A DNA stretch of 64,000 bases from Sebaldella termitidis ATCC 33386 (GTDB lineage Bacteria > Fusobacteriota > Fusobacteriia > Fusobacteriales > Leptotrichiaceae), in assembly GCF_000024405.1 (NCBI RefSeq), contig NC_013517.1, forward strand, positions 1,674,001 through 1,738,000, written 5' to 3'. The position numbers were made by a program, and so were the translations under genes. This document shows positions 35,846 through 45,073 of the stretch, piece after piece; within the stretch, counting starts at the first letter, position 1, and each line of letters opens with the position of its first letter. Below the pieces are notes generated by a model. It had not been told where the DNA came from and ran no database searches. It saw only the letters and a program-made list of their open reading frames with translations.

Positions 35846-36424
35846 ATGATAGTACTAGGTGTCGATCCCGGAACAGCAATAGTAGGCTACTCGGTAATCG
35901 AATATGTGAAAAGTAAATACAGGATACTGGATTACGGCTGTGTTTATACAGATAAAGATGAGGATATGCCTGTAAGGCTGGAAAAAATATATGACGGGCT
36001 GGACGGAATTATAAAAATCTGGAAACCCCAGGATATGGCCATAGAAGAGCTTTTCTTTTTTAAAAATCAGAAAACGGTAATAAAAGTCGGGCAGGCACGA
36101 GGGGTAATAACTCTTTGCGGACAGAAAAACTGTCTGGATTTGTATAGTTACACACCATTACAGGTAAAGATGGGAATAGCAGGTTATGGAAGAGCTGATA
36201 AAAAGCAGATACAGGAAATGGTAAAAGTTATTCTGGGAATGGACGAAATACCAAAGCCTGATGATGCTGCCGATGCTTTGGCCATTGCTATTACTCATAT
36301 AAACTCCAAAGCCGGATTTGGAAGCTTCAGCAGAGGAGATAATTTATCGAAAAAGCTTGGAAAGCTTGAAGGTAATAAAATTAGTGTTTCAGAATATAAA
36401 AAGTTAATGGGGCTGAAAAAATGA
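35846..36424 (+). CDS. ruvC: Crossover junction endodeoxyribonuclease RuvC
   Basis: 192 residues, about 20 longer than E. coli RuvC owing to a C-terminal tail. The RNase H-like core has VLGVDPGTAIVGYSVIE with Asp7, then AIEELFFFKN with the second acid, and KPDDAADALAIAITH with the last pair. RuvC resolves Holliday junctions with RuvAB, which are not in this window. AAAGGAGAG precedes the ATG. It overlaps trmL by four bases, starting a tight ruvC-trmL-slt-hydG run. Identification is firm. Confidence 0.96.
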   Translation: MIVLGVDPGTAIVGYSVIEYVKSKYRILDYGCVYTDKDEDMPVRLEKIYDGLDGIIKIWKPQDMAIEELFFFKNQKTVIKVGQARGVITLCGQKNCLDLYSYTPLQVKMGIAGYGRADKKQIQEMVKVILGMDEIPKPDDAADALAIAITHINSKAGFGSFSRGDNLSKKLGKLEGNKISVSEYKKLMGLKK

Positions 36425-36882
36425 ACATAGTATTATTGAATCCGGAAATCCCCTATAATACGGGGAATATAGCACGGACATGTGTACTGACCGGAACCGG
36501 ACTGCATCTGATAAAGCCGCTCGGCTTTTCGCTTGATGAGAAACAGATAAGACGGGCTGGGCTGGATTACTGGAAAGATGTGAAGCTTACCGTATGGGAC
36601 AGTCTTACAGAGTTAATGGAAAGTAACAAAAATGCGAAATTTTATTTTGCCACGACAAAGACCAGACAGAAATATACTGATCCTGTTTATAGAGAAGATG
36701 ACTATATTGTGTTTGGTCCTGAATCAAGAGGGGTGCCGGAAGAGATTCTTCTGGAAAATAAGGAAAACTGCATTACAATACCGATGCTGCCAAAAGGAAG
36801 GTCACTGAACCTGTCTAATTCAGCAGCAATTATATTGTATGAAGCACTCAGGCAGAATGAATTTAGAATGAGGGATATATGA
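36421..36882 (+). CDS. trmL: tRNA (cytidine(34)-2'-O)-methyltransferase TrmL
   Basis: 153 residues, a minimal SPOUT methyltransferase without extra domains, as usual for TrmL. The motifs are NIVLLNPEIPYNTGNIARTC at the start, FGPESRGVPEEIL in the middle and ITIPMLPKGRSLNLSNSAAI forming the SAM-binding knot. It methylates the ribose of nucleotide 34 in certain leucine tRNAs. It overlaps ruvC and the next gene by four bases each, implying coupled translation. Confidence 0.95.
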   Translation: MNIVLLNPEIPYNTGNIARTCVLTGTGLHLIKPLGFSLDEKQIRRAGLDYWKDVKLTVWDSLTELMESNKNAKFYFATTKTRQKYTDPVYREDDYIVFGPESRGVPEEILLENKENCITIPMLPKGRSLNLSNSAAIILYEALRQNEFRMRDI

Positions 36883-37379
36883 TGCGAAAATTTATTTTTT
36901 TTCTTTTATTCATTGCAGCACTTACAGGTGGTGCATATTATCTGATGAATACACTTTTCCCGATAAAATACGAGGAATATGTAAAAGAAGCAAGTGAAAA
37001 ATATGACATAGACGAGGCACTGATTTATGCTATTATAAAAGCTGAAAGCGGCTTTAACAGCAGTGCGAAATCACATAAAGATGCTCAGGGACTTATGCAG
37101 CTGCTTCCTTCTACAGCAGAGTGGATAGCTAAAAGAGAAAAGATAAAAAGTTATGATCTTCATGACCCTAGAGATAATATAATGCTGGGAACAGCATATT
37201 TTAATTATTTACTGCAAAAAACAGACGGAAATGTGGAGAAAGCATGGATAGCGTATAATGCAGGAATTGGAAGATTAAAAAACGAAAAGTGGAGGCAGAT
37301 AGAGGAAACTACTAAATATGTGCAGAAGCTGAATTTTGTATATCCGATATATAAGTTCAGACTAAAGTACAAAATATAA
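36879..37379 (+). CDS. Lytic transglycosylase (SLT family)
   Basis: 166 residues with an N-terminal membrane anchor or uncleaved signal (residues 4-24), then a goose-lysozyme-like SLT domain: IYAIIKAESGFNSSAKSHKD with catalytic Glu56, AQGLMQLLPSTAEWIA, and WIAYNAGIGRLKNEKW. Such enzymes cleave peptidoglycan between MurNAc and GlcNAc with anhydro product formation. The gene overlaps trmL by four bases; tandem ATG codons at 36879 and 36882 could both serve. It ends 17 bases before hydG. Confidence 0.93.
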   Translation: MMRKFIFFLLFIAALTGGAYYLMNTLFPIKYEEYVKEASEKYDIDEALIYAIIKAESGFNSSAKSHKDAQGLMQLLPSTAEWIAKREKIKSYDLHDPRDNIMLGTAYFNYLLQKTDGNVEKAWIAYNAGIGRLKNEKWRQIEETTKYVQKLNFVYPIYKFRLKYKI

Positions 37380-37396
37380 AAGAGGTGTTGTAAAAA

Positions 37397-38815
37397 ATGG
37401 AAACATGGAAAGACGAAGTTTTGGAGCAGAGTTTTGTTAATACGGATTTGATAGAAAAACTCATATCAGCTGAAAATATACCAAGTGATGAAGAGTTTAA
37501 CAAAGTAATGGAAAAAGCCGAAAAAGGAAAAGATACACTTTCACTTGAAGAAGTGGCGGTACTCCTAAACTCACCACAGAAAGAAAGAATTGAGAGAATT
37601 TTCGAAACAGCTAAAGAAATAAAAGAAAGAGTTTACGGACACAGGGTGGTTTTATTTGCTCCGCTGTATCTGGGAAATAAATGTATGAATCTTTGTACAT
37701 ACTGTGGTTTTAAGGCTACAAATACTGAAATAGACAGGCTTACCCTTGATTTGGATCAGATTGACGGAGAAGTAAATACACTAATAGATCAGGGTCATAA
37801 AAGACTTATACTTGTTTACGGTACGCATCCTGATTATACTGCGGAATATATCGCTAAAACAGTAGAAAAGACCTATTCGGTAAAAGGTGAACACGGTGAA
37901 ATAAGAAGAGTTAATATAAATGCGGCGCCTATGTCTGTAGAAGACTTTAAAAAAATAAAAGATTCAGGAATAGGAACATATCAGATATTTCAGGAAACAT
38001 ACCATGAGCCTACATACAGCCATGTCCACCCGCAAGGTGAAAAGGCTAACTTCAAATGGAGACTTTTCGGTCTTGACAGAGCAATGAAGGCCGGGATTGA
38101 CGATGTGGGAATCGGAGCTCTTTTCGGGCTTTATAACTGGAAATTTGAGGTTTTGGGATTGATGAGCCATGTGCTTCATCTAGAAGAGAATTACGGGGTA
38201 GGACCTCATACAATTTCTTTCCCGAGACTTACAGAAGCCACAGGAATAGTAAGACATGAGGACTACACAGTAAAGGATGACGAATTAAAAAGAATAATAG
38301 CAATATTAAGACTGGCAGTGCCGTACACAGGATTAATTCTTACTGCAAGAGAAAGTGCCAAGATGAGAAAAGAGTGTATGGATCTGGGAGTCTCACAAAT
38401 AGATGCCGGAACCCAGATAGAGCTTCAGGGATATACAAAAAACGAGAAAGAACAGGATCTTGCAAAGGAACAGTTTACAATAGGAGACAGCAGATCACTT
38501 CTGGAAGTAATGCAGGATCTGATGGAAAACGGATTTGTGCCGTCGTTTTGTACAGCGTGCTACAGACTCGGGAGAACCGGAGAGCATTTTATGGAATTTT
38601 CAAAACCCGGATTTATTCATAATTTCTGTTCACCTAATGCTTATCTTACACTGGCGGAATATCTGGAAGATTATGCAGAAGAGGAAACCAAGGAAACAGG
38701 CTATAACCTTATAAAACAGGAGATAAAAACTGCACCGCTTGATGAGAGAGTAAAGAAAGACGTAATAGAAAAACTCGAAAAAATCAAGAATGGTGAAAGA
38801 GACCTGTATTTTTAA
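37397..38815 (+). CDS. hydG: [FeFe] hydrogenase H-cluster radical SAM maturase HydG
   Basis: 472 residues. The radical SAM cluster motif is C96-x3-C100-x2-C103 (GNKCMNLCTYCGF). The HydG-specific C-terminal CX2CX22C is intact: Cys385, Cys388 (SFCTACYRLG) and Cys411 (HNFCSPNAY), which separates it from ThiH. HydG splits tyrosine to supply CO and cyanide for the hydrogenase H-cluster. HydE, HydF and the hydrogenase are not in the window. AAGAGGTGTTG precedes the ATG. It follows the lytic transglycosylase closely, an unusual partner. Implies hydrogen metabolism. Confidence 0.95.
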   Translation: METWKDEVLEQSFVNTDLIEKLISAENIPSDEEFNKVMEKAEKGKDTLSLEEVAVLLNSPQKERIERIFETAKEIKERVYGHRVVLFAPLYLGNKCMNLCTYCGFKATNTEIDRLTLDLDQIDGEVNTLIDQGHKRLILVYGTHPDYTAEYIAKTVEKTYSVKGEHGEIRRVNINAAPMSVEDFKKIKDSGIGTYQIFQETYHEPTYSHVHPQGEKANFKWRLFGLDRAMKAGIDDVGIGALFGLYNWKFEVLGLMSHVLHLEENYGVGPHTISFPRLTEATGIVRHEDYTVKDDELKRIIAILRLAVPYTGLILTARESAKMRKECMDLGVSQIDAGTQIELQGYTKNEKEQDLAKEQFTIGDSRSLLEVMQDLMENGFVPSFCTACYRLGRTGEHFMEFSKPGFIHNFCSPNAYLTLAEYLEDYAEEETKETGYNLIKQEIKTAPLDERVKKDVIEKLEKIKNGERDLYF

Positions 38816-38870
38816 TGTTTTGTACTGAGATATACCAAGCAGGCGAAGGCAGGATCAGAAAGAGGAGGCT

Positions 38871-39122
38871 ATGAAGGATTACGGGAAATATAAGCCGTTA
38901 ATAGAAAAAATAATGGAAAACAATACAGGCAAGATTACTCTGACAAAAAGAACTGTGCATAGAAATTCATATATTTTCAGTGTAGGTAAAACACAGTTTC
39001 TTCAAAGCAGTATTATTTTTGAAAATGATGAAATTACTGTATTTCAGGAGGGGGTTTCTCAGGAAAACATAAGACTTGTCAGTGAAGTTTTTAAAAATGA
39101 AAAAATATTAGAGGAGAGATGA
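38871..39122 (+). CDS. Small hypothetical protein upstream of thyA
   Basis: 83 residues, mixed alpha/beta (YGKYKPLIEKIMENNTGKIT, NSYIFSVGKTQFLQSSIIFE, ENIRLVSEVFKNEKILEER), with no membrane segment. GAGGAGG before the ATG and the one-base gap to thyA suggest a real gene co-translated with thyA. No family recognised. Confidence 0.65.
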   Translation: MKDYGKYKPLIEKIMENNTGKITLTKRTVHRNSYIFSVGKTQFLQSSIIFENDEITVFQEGVSQENIRLVSEVFKNEKILEER

Positions 39123-39123
39123 G

Positions 39124-39993
39124 ATGAAACAGTATTTGGATATGGTTAAGTATGTGTTGGAAAACGGGATAAAAAAGGAAAACAGAACCGGGGTAGATAC
39201 TATTTCTAATTTTGCATATTTTTACAGAGTGGATTTAAGTGAGGGTTATCCTCTCCTTACTACAAAAAAAATGTATTTTAATTCAATGCTGAAAGAACTT
39301 TTCTGGTATTTAAGCGGTGAAGAGCATATAAAAAATTTGAGAAAAGATACTAAAATATGGGATGCATGGGCAGATGAGGAAGGAAGGCTGGAAACAGCAT
39401 ACGGAAGATTCTGGAGAAGATATCCCGTACCTGAAACACATCTTGACGGTGAAGTATTCGCAGACGAGAGCAGCAAGTGGGTAACAAGAGAGTCAAACGG
39501 ACAGCTTGTTTTTGATCAGATTGGATATGTGATAGATACTCTTAAAGAGATGAAGACAAATCCTAATCATAAAAACGGCAGAAGACTGATAGTTCTTGCA
39601 TGGAACCCGGGAAATGCCGCTATAAGCAAGCTTCCGCCGTGCCATTATACATTTGCGTTTAATGTACTTGGGAATAAGCTGAACTGTCATCTGACACAGA
39701 GAAGCGGGGATATAGCTCTGGGAATACCGTTTAATCTTGCATGTTATTCTCTTCTTACAATGATGATAGCAAAAGAGTGCGGATATGAACCGGGAGAATT
39801 CGCCCATACTATAATTGATGCACATATATATGAAAATCATATAGAGGGGCTTAAGGAACAGCTGAAAAGAGAGCCGCTGAAGCTGTCTAAGATAGAGATA
39901 GCGGATAAGCCGTTTGATGAGCTTACATTTGATGATGTAAAGCTGGTGGATTACGTGAGCCATCCGCTGATAAAATTTGAAGTGGCAGTATAA
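39124..39993 (+). CDS. thyA: Thymidylate synthase ThyA
   Basis: 289 residues. The catalytic cysteine is Cys173 in KLPPCHYTFAFNV; NRTGVDTISNF near the start, AYGRFWRRYP, and QRSGDIALGIPFNLACYSLL are typical. The enzyme methylates dUMP with methylene-tetrahydrofolate. Between residues 100 and 130 there is an insert relative to the short E. coli form. folA follows 20 bases later and would recycle the dihydrofolate produced. AGGAGAGATGAG precedes the start. Firm. Confidence 0.97.
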   Translation: MKQYLDMVKYVLENGIKKENRTGVDTISNFAYFYRVDLSEGYPLLTTKKMYFNSMLKELFWYLSGEEHIKNLRKDTKIWDAWADEEGRLETAYGRFWRRYPVPETHLDGEVFADESSKWVTRESNGQLVFDQIGYVIDTLKEMKTNPNHKNGRRLIVLAWNPGNAAISKLPPCHYTFAFNVLGNKLNCHLTQRSGDIALGIPFNLACYSLLTMMIAKECGYEPGEFAHTIIDAHIYENHIEGLKEQLKREPLKLSKIEIADKPFDELTFDDVKLVDYVSHPLIKFEVAV

Positions 39994-40013
39994 AATAATA
40001 GAAGAGGTGGAAT

Positions 40014-40481
40014 ATGTTTAGTGCAATTGTAGCAGTAGGCAAGAATTATGAAATTGGAAAAAAAAATCAGTTGTTGTGGCATATTTCAGACGATTTGAAA
40101 AATTTTAAAAAAATAACAACAGGAAAAACAGTTATAATGGGAAGAAAAACCTTTGAAAGCATAGGAAAGCCGCTTCCGAACAGAAGAAATATAATCTTGT
40201 CCAGAACGTTGGATAAGGTAGAGGGAGCTGAGGTTTTTCATTCGCTGGACGAGGTAATCAGCTTATTTGGGAAAAGCAATGAAGAGGTATTTATAATAGG
40301 CGGAGCAGATATATACAGTGAAATGTTTGACAGCTTTCAAAAGCTGTATGTTTCATTTATAAAAAATGAGGACACTGAGGCAGATGCATTTTTTCCAAAG
40401 ATTAATTTTTCAGACTGGAAAATTATGGAAGAAAGAGATTATGAAGCTTGGAGCTTTAAGATATTAGAAAAAATACAATGA
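40014..40481 (+). CDS. folA: Dihydrofolate reductase
   Basis: 155 residues, normal length. FSAIVAVGKNYEIGKKNQLL opens the protein, with LLWHISDDLKNFKKIT carrying the catalytic acid, then VIMGRKTFESIGKPLPNRRN and VFIIGGADIYSEMF for NADPH binding. It reduces dihydrofolate to tetrahydrofolate and is the trimethoprim target. AGAGGTGG precedes the ATG. It directly follows thyA, the usual functional pair, and a TetR gene follows closely. Confidence 0.96.
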   Translation: MFSAIVAVGKNYEIGKKNQLLWHISDDLKNFKKITTGKTVIMGRKTFESIGKPLPNRRNIILSRTLDKVEGAEVFHSLDEVISLFGKSNEEVFIIGGADIYSEMFDSFQKLYVSFIKNEDTEADAFFPKINFSDWKIMEERDYEAWSFKILEKIQ

Positions 40482-40506
40482 ATTTTTTGTGATGGGAGGG
40501 AATCAT

Positions 40507-41133
40507 ATGCCTAAAGTAAAGTTTGACAGGGAAGAAATAATAAACACTACTTTTGAATTATTAAAAAATGACGGAATAAGAGGAATAAGTGCCAGAAATA
40601 TAGCAAAAAAAATGAAGTCATCTACAGCACCTATTTATGCACACTTTGAAAATATAGCTGTTTTGAAAAAAGAAGTTATAAATATGGCAAAGGATGTATT
40701 GGTTAATTATCTGGAGAGGATGTACACAGACAGAAAGATGCTTAATACCGCTATGGGTGTGGTAATATTTGCAAGGGAACAGAAAGAGCTTTACAGATCT
40801 ATATTTTTAATTGATGCAGATTTTAAGAGTATATTTGAAAGAGCTGTTCTAAAAATACTGGAAACAAGCAGGGATGATGAAAGATTTGAGCATTTTGACA
40901 GAAATGAAACTATGAATATAATTTTGAAAATCTGGTATTATCTGCATGGTTATGCTACTCTTGTCTGTACAGAGTTTATTAAGAATCCTACTGATGAAGA
41001 GATAAAAAATAAAATACTGGAAGTAGCAACAATATTTATTTCTGATGCTTTGGATAAGAAACTGACAGCTATAATTAATAAAAATAGAGGAGAATTTTTC
41101 TGCCTCTTTTTTTGTTTGAAAAATTTTTTATAA
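40507..41133 (+). CDS. TetR family transcriptional regulator
   Basis: 208 residues from the ATG at 40507, which has GGGAGGG upstream; the frame also runs to 40489. The HTH is clear (IINTTFELLKNDGIRGISAR then KKMKSSTAPIYAHFENIAVL), with a C-terminal TetR_C domain including IWYYLHGYATLVCTEF. The last ~16 codons run through the terminator hairpin at 41086, so the end of the protein (GEFFCLFFCLKNFL) is encoded by the hairpin itself. Target genes are unknown; it closely follows folA. Confidence 0.88.
   Translation: MPKVKFDREEIINTTFELLKNDGIRGISARNIAKKMKSSTAPIYAHFENIAVLKKEVINMAKDVLVNYLERMYTDRKMLNTAMGVVIFAREQKELYRSIFLIDADFKSIFERAVLKILETSRDDERFEHFDRNETMNIILKIWYYLHGYATLVCTEFIKNPTDEEIKNKILEVATIFISDALDKKLTAIINKNRGEFFCLFFCLKNFL
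41086..41113 (+). terminator. Intrinsic terminator inside the 3' end of the tetR gene
   Basis: AGAGG pairs with CCTCT across about 12 bases (agaa/ttct extends it) and is followed by seven T, 20 bases before the stop codon. Confidence 0.65.
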
Positions 41134-41150
41134 TATAGGTTATATATTCT

Positions 41151-41336
41151 GTGACAGTAATAGAATCTTTCTTTGTATTAAATGAGAAAAAAACACCGGA
41201 AAACCGAAAAAAAGAAAGACTTATCGAAAAGCTGTTTCTGCCTGTAGGTTTAAAGTGCAGGAAAACATGGGAGTATCATTTCGGGATAATGGATGTAGAT
41301 GAAACTATGGTTTTGGGGGAACTGGTGATTTATTAG
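41151..41336 (+). CDS. Doubtful small ORF or gene remnant
   Basis: 61 codons from a GTG without a good ribosome site. The middle part (NRKKERLIEKLFLPVGLKCR, KTWEYHFGIMDVDETMVLGE) has protein-like composition, so it may be the tail of a decayed gene. The remainder of the 460-base gap 41134-41594 holds the terminator at 41381 and AT-rich sequence likely to contain the promoter of the PRD regulator. Confidence 0.3.
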   Translation: MTVIESFFVLNEKKTPENRKKERLIEKLFLPVGLKCRKTWEYHFGIMDVDETMVLGELVIY

Positions 41337-41380
41337 TTAAATAAAGAAAATCAGCTAAGTAATATAAAGAGAAATTGCAG

Positions 41381-41413
41381 AAACTGTCTTAGTTTTTTTA
41401 AGGCAGTTTTTTT
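41381..41413 (+). terminator. Intrinsic terminator
   Basis: AAACTGTCTTA pairs with TAAGGCAGTTT (one wobble), followed by T. It separates the folate genes from the sugar locus. Confidence 0.75.
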
Positions 41414-41594
41414 GTATAAAGTATTTTATTGGAAAATGTAAGCCAAAGATAAAATTAGTATAAATATTTTACATATAAAACCAGAATTAGAGCATATTAA
41501 AGAAAACAAGTGAAACTTTTTTGGAAAAATACGGCTAAAAGTTGAAGATTGTTTTTTTTTAATTATGAGCTAATATGTATAATGGGTGATATCA

Positions 41595-43655
41595 GTGTAT
41601 ATAAATAATCGATTATTAAAAGTAATAGAATTTTTGAAAAATAAAGATGAAGCAACGATAAAAGAAACTGCCGTAGCCTTAAAGATATCTGAAAAGGCAG
41701 TAAGATATGAAATTGATAAACTGAATTTTATACTGGCAGTAAATAAATTCCCCGAGATAAAAAAGGAGTCTAAGGGAAGGCTTATAAGCCGTGAATTTTC
41801 AGCAGCATATGATGAAAAAGTATTTTTGGAGCTTATAAATAAAAATACAAAAAATGACAGAAAGGAATACATAAAATTAAGAATTCTGCTTGATGAAAAA
41901 ATAAATTTTTCCCGTATGTCCGATGAACTGGATGTAAGCCGGACTACTGTAAAAAATGATGTAAGTGAAATAGAAAAGGAAATAAAAAAGGAAATAAAAA
42001 AGGACGGTATAAAGCTTAATAATAATAACCACGATAATGAGGAAACCGACATAAGAAACTATATCCTGAAAAACTACAAGGAAAATATAAATAAATTCTT
42101 CTATATGGAAGAAACAGAGAGCGGTCTTATAGATACTCTGGTTTTTAACGAGCTTTCCGGGGCAGATATGGATATGATAAGAGAGTTTTTGAACAGAATA
42201 TCGGAAGAGATAGAAAATAAGGATAATAATTTTTATGAATATATATTTTCCTATCTGATAGTTGCCTATATGAGAATAAGAAGAGGTCATCTGATAGAAA
42301 ATATGAAAAATAAAAGTTTTTTAAAAAATACAAATGAATATATCCTTGTATCCGGACAGATAAAAATACTGGAAAAAAGCTTTGGGATCACTTATGCCGA
42401 GAATGAGGTACTCCAGCTCGTAGACTATATTCTGGGATTTATTTCATACGGCTATAATACTTCAATATTTGAAAGCTGGATAGAGATAAAGCTTTTAGTT
42501 CAGGAAATAATAAGCGAAGTAAATAATTATACAGATCTGGATATTACTTCTGACGAGGAGCTGTTCAACGGACTTCTGAATCATATAAAGCCGGTGATCT
42601 ACAGAATGAAAAACAGTCTGGGAATAGAGGAGGAAATTTATTATGAGGCTATAAAGGCTTACCCTGAATTATTTGATATTGTGAAAAATGCTCTGAAAGG
42701 TCTGGAAAATCTGATAGGAAAGAAAATAGACAATTCTGAAATAGCTTTATTTACGATACATTTTCTTGCCTCAATAGAGAGAAACAGAAATTTTAGAAAT
42801 AAATACAGGAATATCCTTCTGGTATGCGGAGGAGGCTACGGTACTTCAATGCTTGTAGGAAAGCAGCTGGAGGAAAATTATGACATAAATATAACTGCAA
42901 CATTATCTTATATGGAGCTTTTGGATTATAATCTCGAAAATGTAGATTTGATAATCAGTACACTGACATTGAACGAACATCTGACAGAAAAGATAAATAA
43001 ACCTATAGTAAAAATAACTGCTTTTTTTACGGTGGAGGATCAGGAAAAGCTGAATATATATCTGGTAAAAAAGAATTCCTATAAGGAAAAAATGAATAAA
43101 GTACTGGAATTAATCGAGGAAACCGATATTGTCAAGAACGACAGGGAGCTCAAGAATAAATTAAAGCTGATAATAGATGAAGATGATACTGTTTTGATAA
43201 AAAAAGAAAAGAGACTGGCTGATTTTATTCTGGAAGACAGGGTACAGATAATAGACAGTGCGGAAAGCTGGCAAAAATCAATAGAAATATGCGGCAGACC
43301 GCTTATCGAAAAAAATGAGATAAAAAAAGACTACATAGAGGAAATAATAAATATAGCAGAGTTATTCGGAGTACATTTTATACTGGAAAATAATGTGGCA
43401 ATACCTCACGGGGAAGTTTTTACCAATGTGAATAAATCCTGTATAAGCGTGCTGAGTATAAGAAATGCGGTTGATTTTCCGGGAAACAGAAAGGTATTTC
43501 TGATGTTTCTAATAGGAGCTGCCAATATTACGGAACACGTAAAAAGTATAGAAGAGATAATAAACCTGACACAGAAAAAAGATTTGCTGGAAAAAATAAA
43601 GAAAATAGATAATTCGGCGGAGTTATATAAGTTTTTTAAAACTTTAAATAATTAA
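41595..43655 (+). CDS. PRD-containing PTS-regulated transcriptional activator (BglG/LicR/ManR type)
   Basis: 686 residues from a GTG at 41595, chosen because GGGTGA lies five bases upstream; a GTG at 41586 overlaps that site. The order is an N-terminal HTH (RLLKVIEFLKNKDEATIKET), a second HTH (FSRMSDELDVSRTTVKNDVS), two PRD domains (ALFTIHFLASIERNRNF holds a PRD histidine), a IIB-like domain (ILLVCGGGYGTSMLVG, Cys) and a IIA-like domain (ENNVAIPHGEVFTN, His). Phosphorylation of these sites by the PTS would tune activity. It stands 34 bases before the GH4 gene and most likely activates the downstream sugar operon. Confidence 0.9.
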   Translation: MYINNRLLKVIEFLKNKDEATIKETAVALKISEKAVRYEIDKLNFILAVNKFPEIKKESKGRLISREFSAAYDEKVFLELINKNTKNDRKEYIKLRILLDEKINFSRMSDELDVSRTTVKNDVSEIEKEIKKEIKKDGIKLNNNNHDNEETDIRNYILKNYKENINKFFYMEETESGLIDTLVFNELSGADMDMIREFLNRISEEIENKDNNFYEYIFSYLIVAYMRIRRGHLIENMKNKSFLKNTNEYILVSGQIKILEKSFGITYAENEVLQLVDYILGFISYGYNTSIFESWIEIKLLVQEIISEVNNYTDLDITSDEELFNGLLNHIKPVIYRMKNSLGIEEEIYYEAIKAYPELFDIVKNALKGLENLIGKKIDNSEIALFTIHFLASIERNRNFRNKYRNILLVCGGGYGTSMLVGKQLEENYDINITATLSYMELLDYNLENVDLIISTLTLNEHLTEKINKPIVKITAFFTVEDQEKLNIYLVKKNSYKEKMNKVLELIEETDIVKNDRELKNKLKLIIDEDDTVLIKKEKRLADFILEDRVQIIDSAESWQKSIEICGRPLIEKNEIKKDYIEEIINIAELFGVHFILENNVAIPHGEVFTNVNKSCISVLSIRNAVDFPGNRKVFLMFLIGAANITEHVKSIEEIINLTQKKDLLEKIKKIDNSAELYKFFKTLNN

Positions 43656-43689
43656 TAAATAAAAAAGTATAAATCTGGGAGGAAAACAA

Positions 43690-45069
43690 ATGAAACTTAC
43701 AGTTCTGGGCGGAGGAGGAGTAAGATCTCCTTTTCTGGCAAAATCATTAACAAACAAAGCTAAAGAGCTTGGAATAAAAAAACTGGTATTTATGGATAAT
43801 GATGAGGAAAAACTGAAAATATACGGAGGAATTGCTAAAAGAGTAGCAGCAGCTGTGGATAAAGATGTAATATTCGAACTTACCACAGATGCGGAAGAGG
43901 CTGTAACAGATGCTAATTATATAATAACTACGCTGAGGGTAGGGCAGGATGAAGGACGATATCAGGATGAAAAAACAGCACAGAAATACGGGGTGCTGGG
44001 ACAGGAAACTACCGGTGCAGGCGGATTTGCAATGTCTTTGAGATCTATTCCCGTACTGGTGGAATACTGTAAGTTAATAAATAAAAAATCTGCTCCGGGG
44101 GTAATTATATTTAATTTTACAAATCCTTCGGGACTTGTAACACAGGCGTTAAGAAATGAAGGCTTTGATAATGTATATGGAATATGTGACGGACCGAGCC
44201 ACTTTACACAGCAGCTCGCAGATTTTATAAAGGCTGACAGGGAAAAATTTGATATAACATGCTACGGATTAAATCATCTTTCATATTTTAGAGATGCTAA
44301 AGCCGACGGAAAAGATGTTATGAACGATATCCTGAATCACCCTGCATTATTCAGCGAAACAGAGATGAGACTGTTTGACAGACAGCTTCTTCATATACTT
44401 CATGACGAGCTTCCGAATGAATATCTGTATTTTTTCTACTATAACGATAAAGTGGTAGATTCTATAAAAAAGAACGGTTCTGCAAGAGGAGAGCTCATAA
44501 AGGACATCAATAAGAGAATGCTGGAAGAAATAAAGAGAACAGATATAAATGATACAGATAAAATATTTGAAATATATATGAGACATCTTATGGAAAGAGA
44601 GAAAAGCTATTTTGCCATAGAGTCCGGTCAGGTAAGACCCGAGGAATTTCCTGTTCCTACATTTGAAGAATATGTAAATACACCTGACGAAGGAGGGTAT
44701 TCTTCAATAGCACTGAACTTCATAAAAGCTGTTAACGGAAAAGGAGATATTTCCATGACTCTTCTTGTACCGAACAACGGGAGTATAAAGGAACTCAATG
44801 ATGAGGATGTAATAGAGATAACATGTGATATAAGCAAAGACGGGGTAAAGCAAAGAAAAATAGATAATATTCCTGATGCGCAAATGCAGATAATAAGAAC
44901 AATAAAGATGTTTGAAAGACTCACAGTAGAAGCAATCAAGGAAAAAAATAAGGAAAAGGCAATAAAGGCACTGATGATACACCCGCTTATAAATACTTAC
45001 AATATTGCAGAAAAGATAACAGATGAATTTTTGGAATTATATAAAGAATATATCGGAGAATGGAAGTGA
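43690..45069 (+). CDS. Glycoside hydrolase family 4 6-phospho-beta-glycosidase
   Basis: 459 residues. The NAD-binding start is LTVLGGGGVRSPFLAKSL, followed by NFTNPSGLVTQA, the metal ligands Cys166 (VYGICDGPSH) and His196 (CYGLNHLSYF), typical of GH4 enzymes that use NAD and Mn2+. Such enzymes split phosphorylated disaccharides imported by a PTS. Its neighbours (lactose/chitobiose-type PTS and a NagB-like deaminase) suggest a beta-linked glucosamine or glucose disaccharide. GGGAGGA precedes the ATG. The stop is four bases before the next gene. Confidence 0.92.
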   Translation: MKLTVLGGGGVRSPFLAKSLTNKAKELGIKKLVFMDNDEEKLKIYGGIAKRVAAAVDKDVIFELTTDAEEAVTDANYIITTLRVGQDEGRYQDEKTAQKYGVLGQETTGAGGFAMSLRSIPVLVEYCKLINKKSAPGVIIFNFTNPSGLVTQALRNEGFDNVYGICDGPSHFTQQLADFIKADREKFDITCYGLNHLSYFRDAKADGKDVMNDILNHPALFSETEMRLFDRQLLHILHDELPNEYLYFFYYNDKVVDSIKKNGSARGELIKDINKRMLEEIKRTDINDTDKIFEIYMRHLMEREKSYFAIESGQVRPEEFPVPTFEEYVNTPDEGGYSSIALNFIKAVNGKGDISMTLLVPNNGSIKELNDEDVIEITCDISKDGVKQRKIDNIPDAQMQIIRTIKMFERLTVEAIKEKNKEKAIKALMIHPLINTYNIAEKITDEFLELYKEYIGEWK

Positions 45070-45073
45070 GAAG

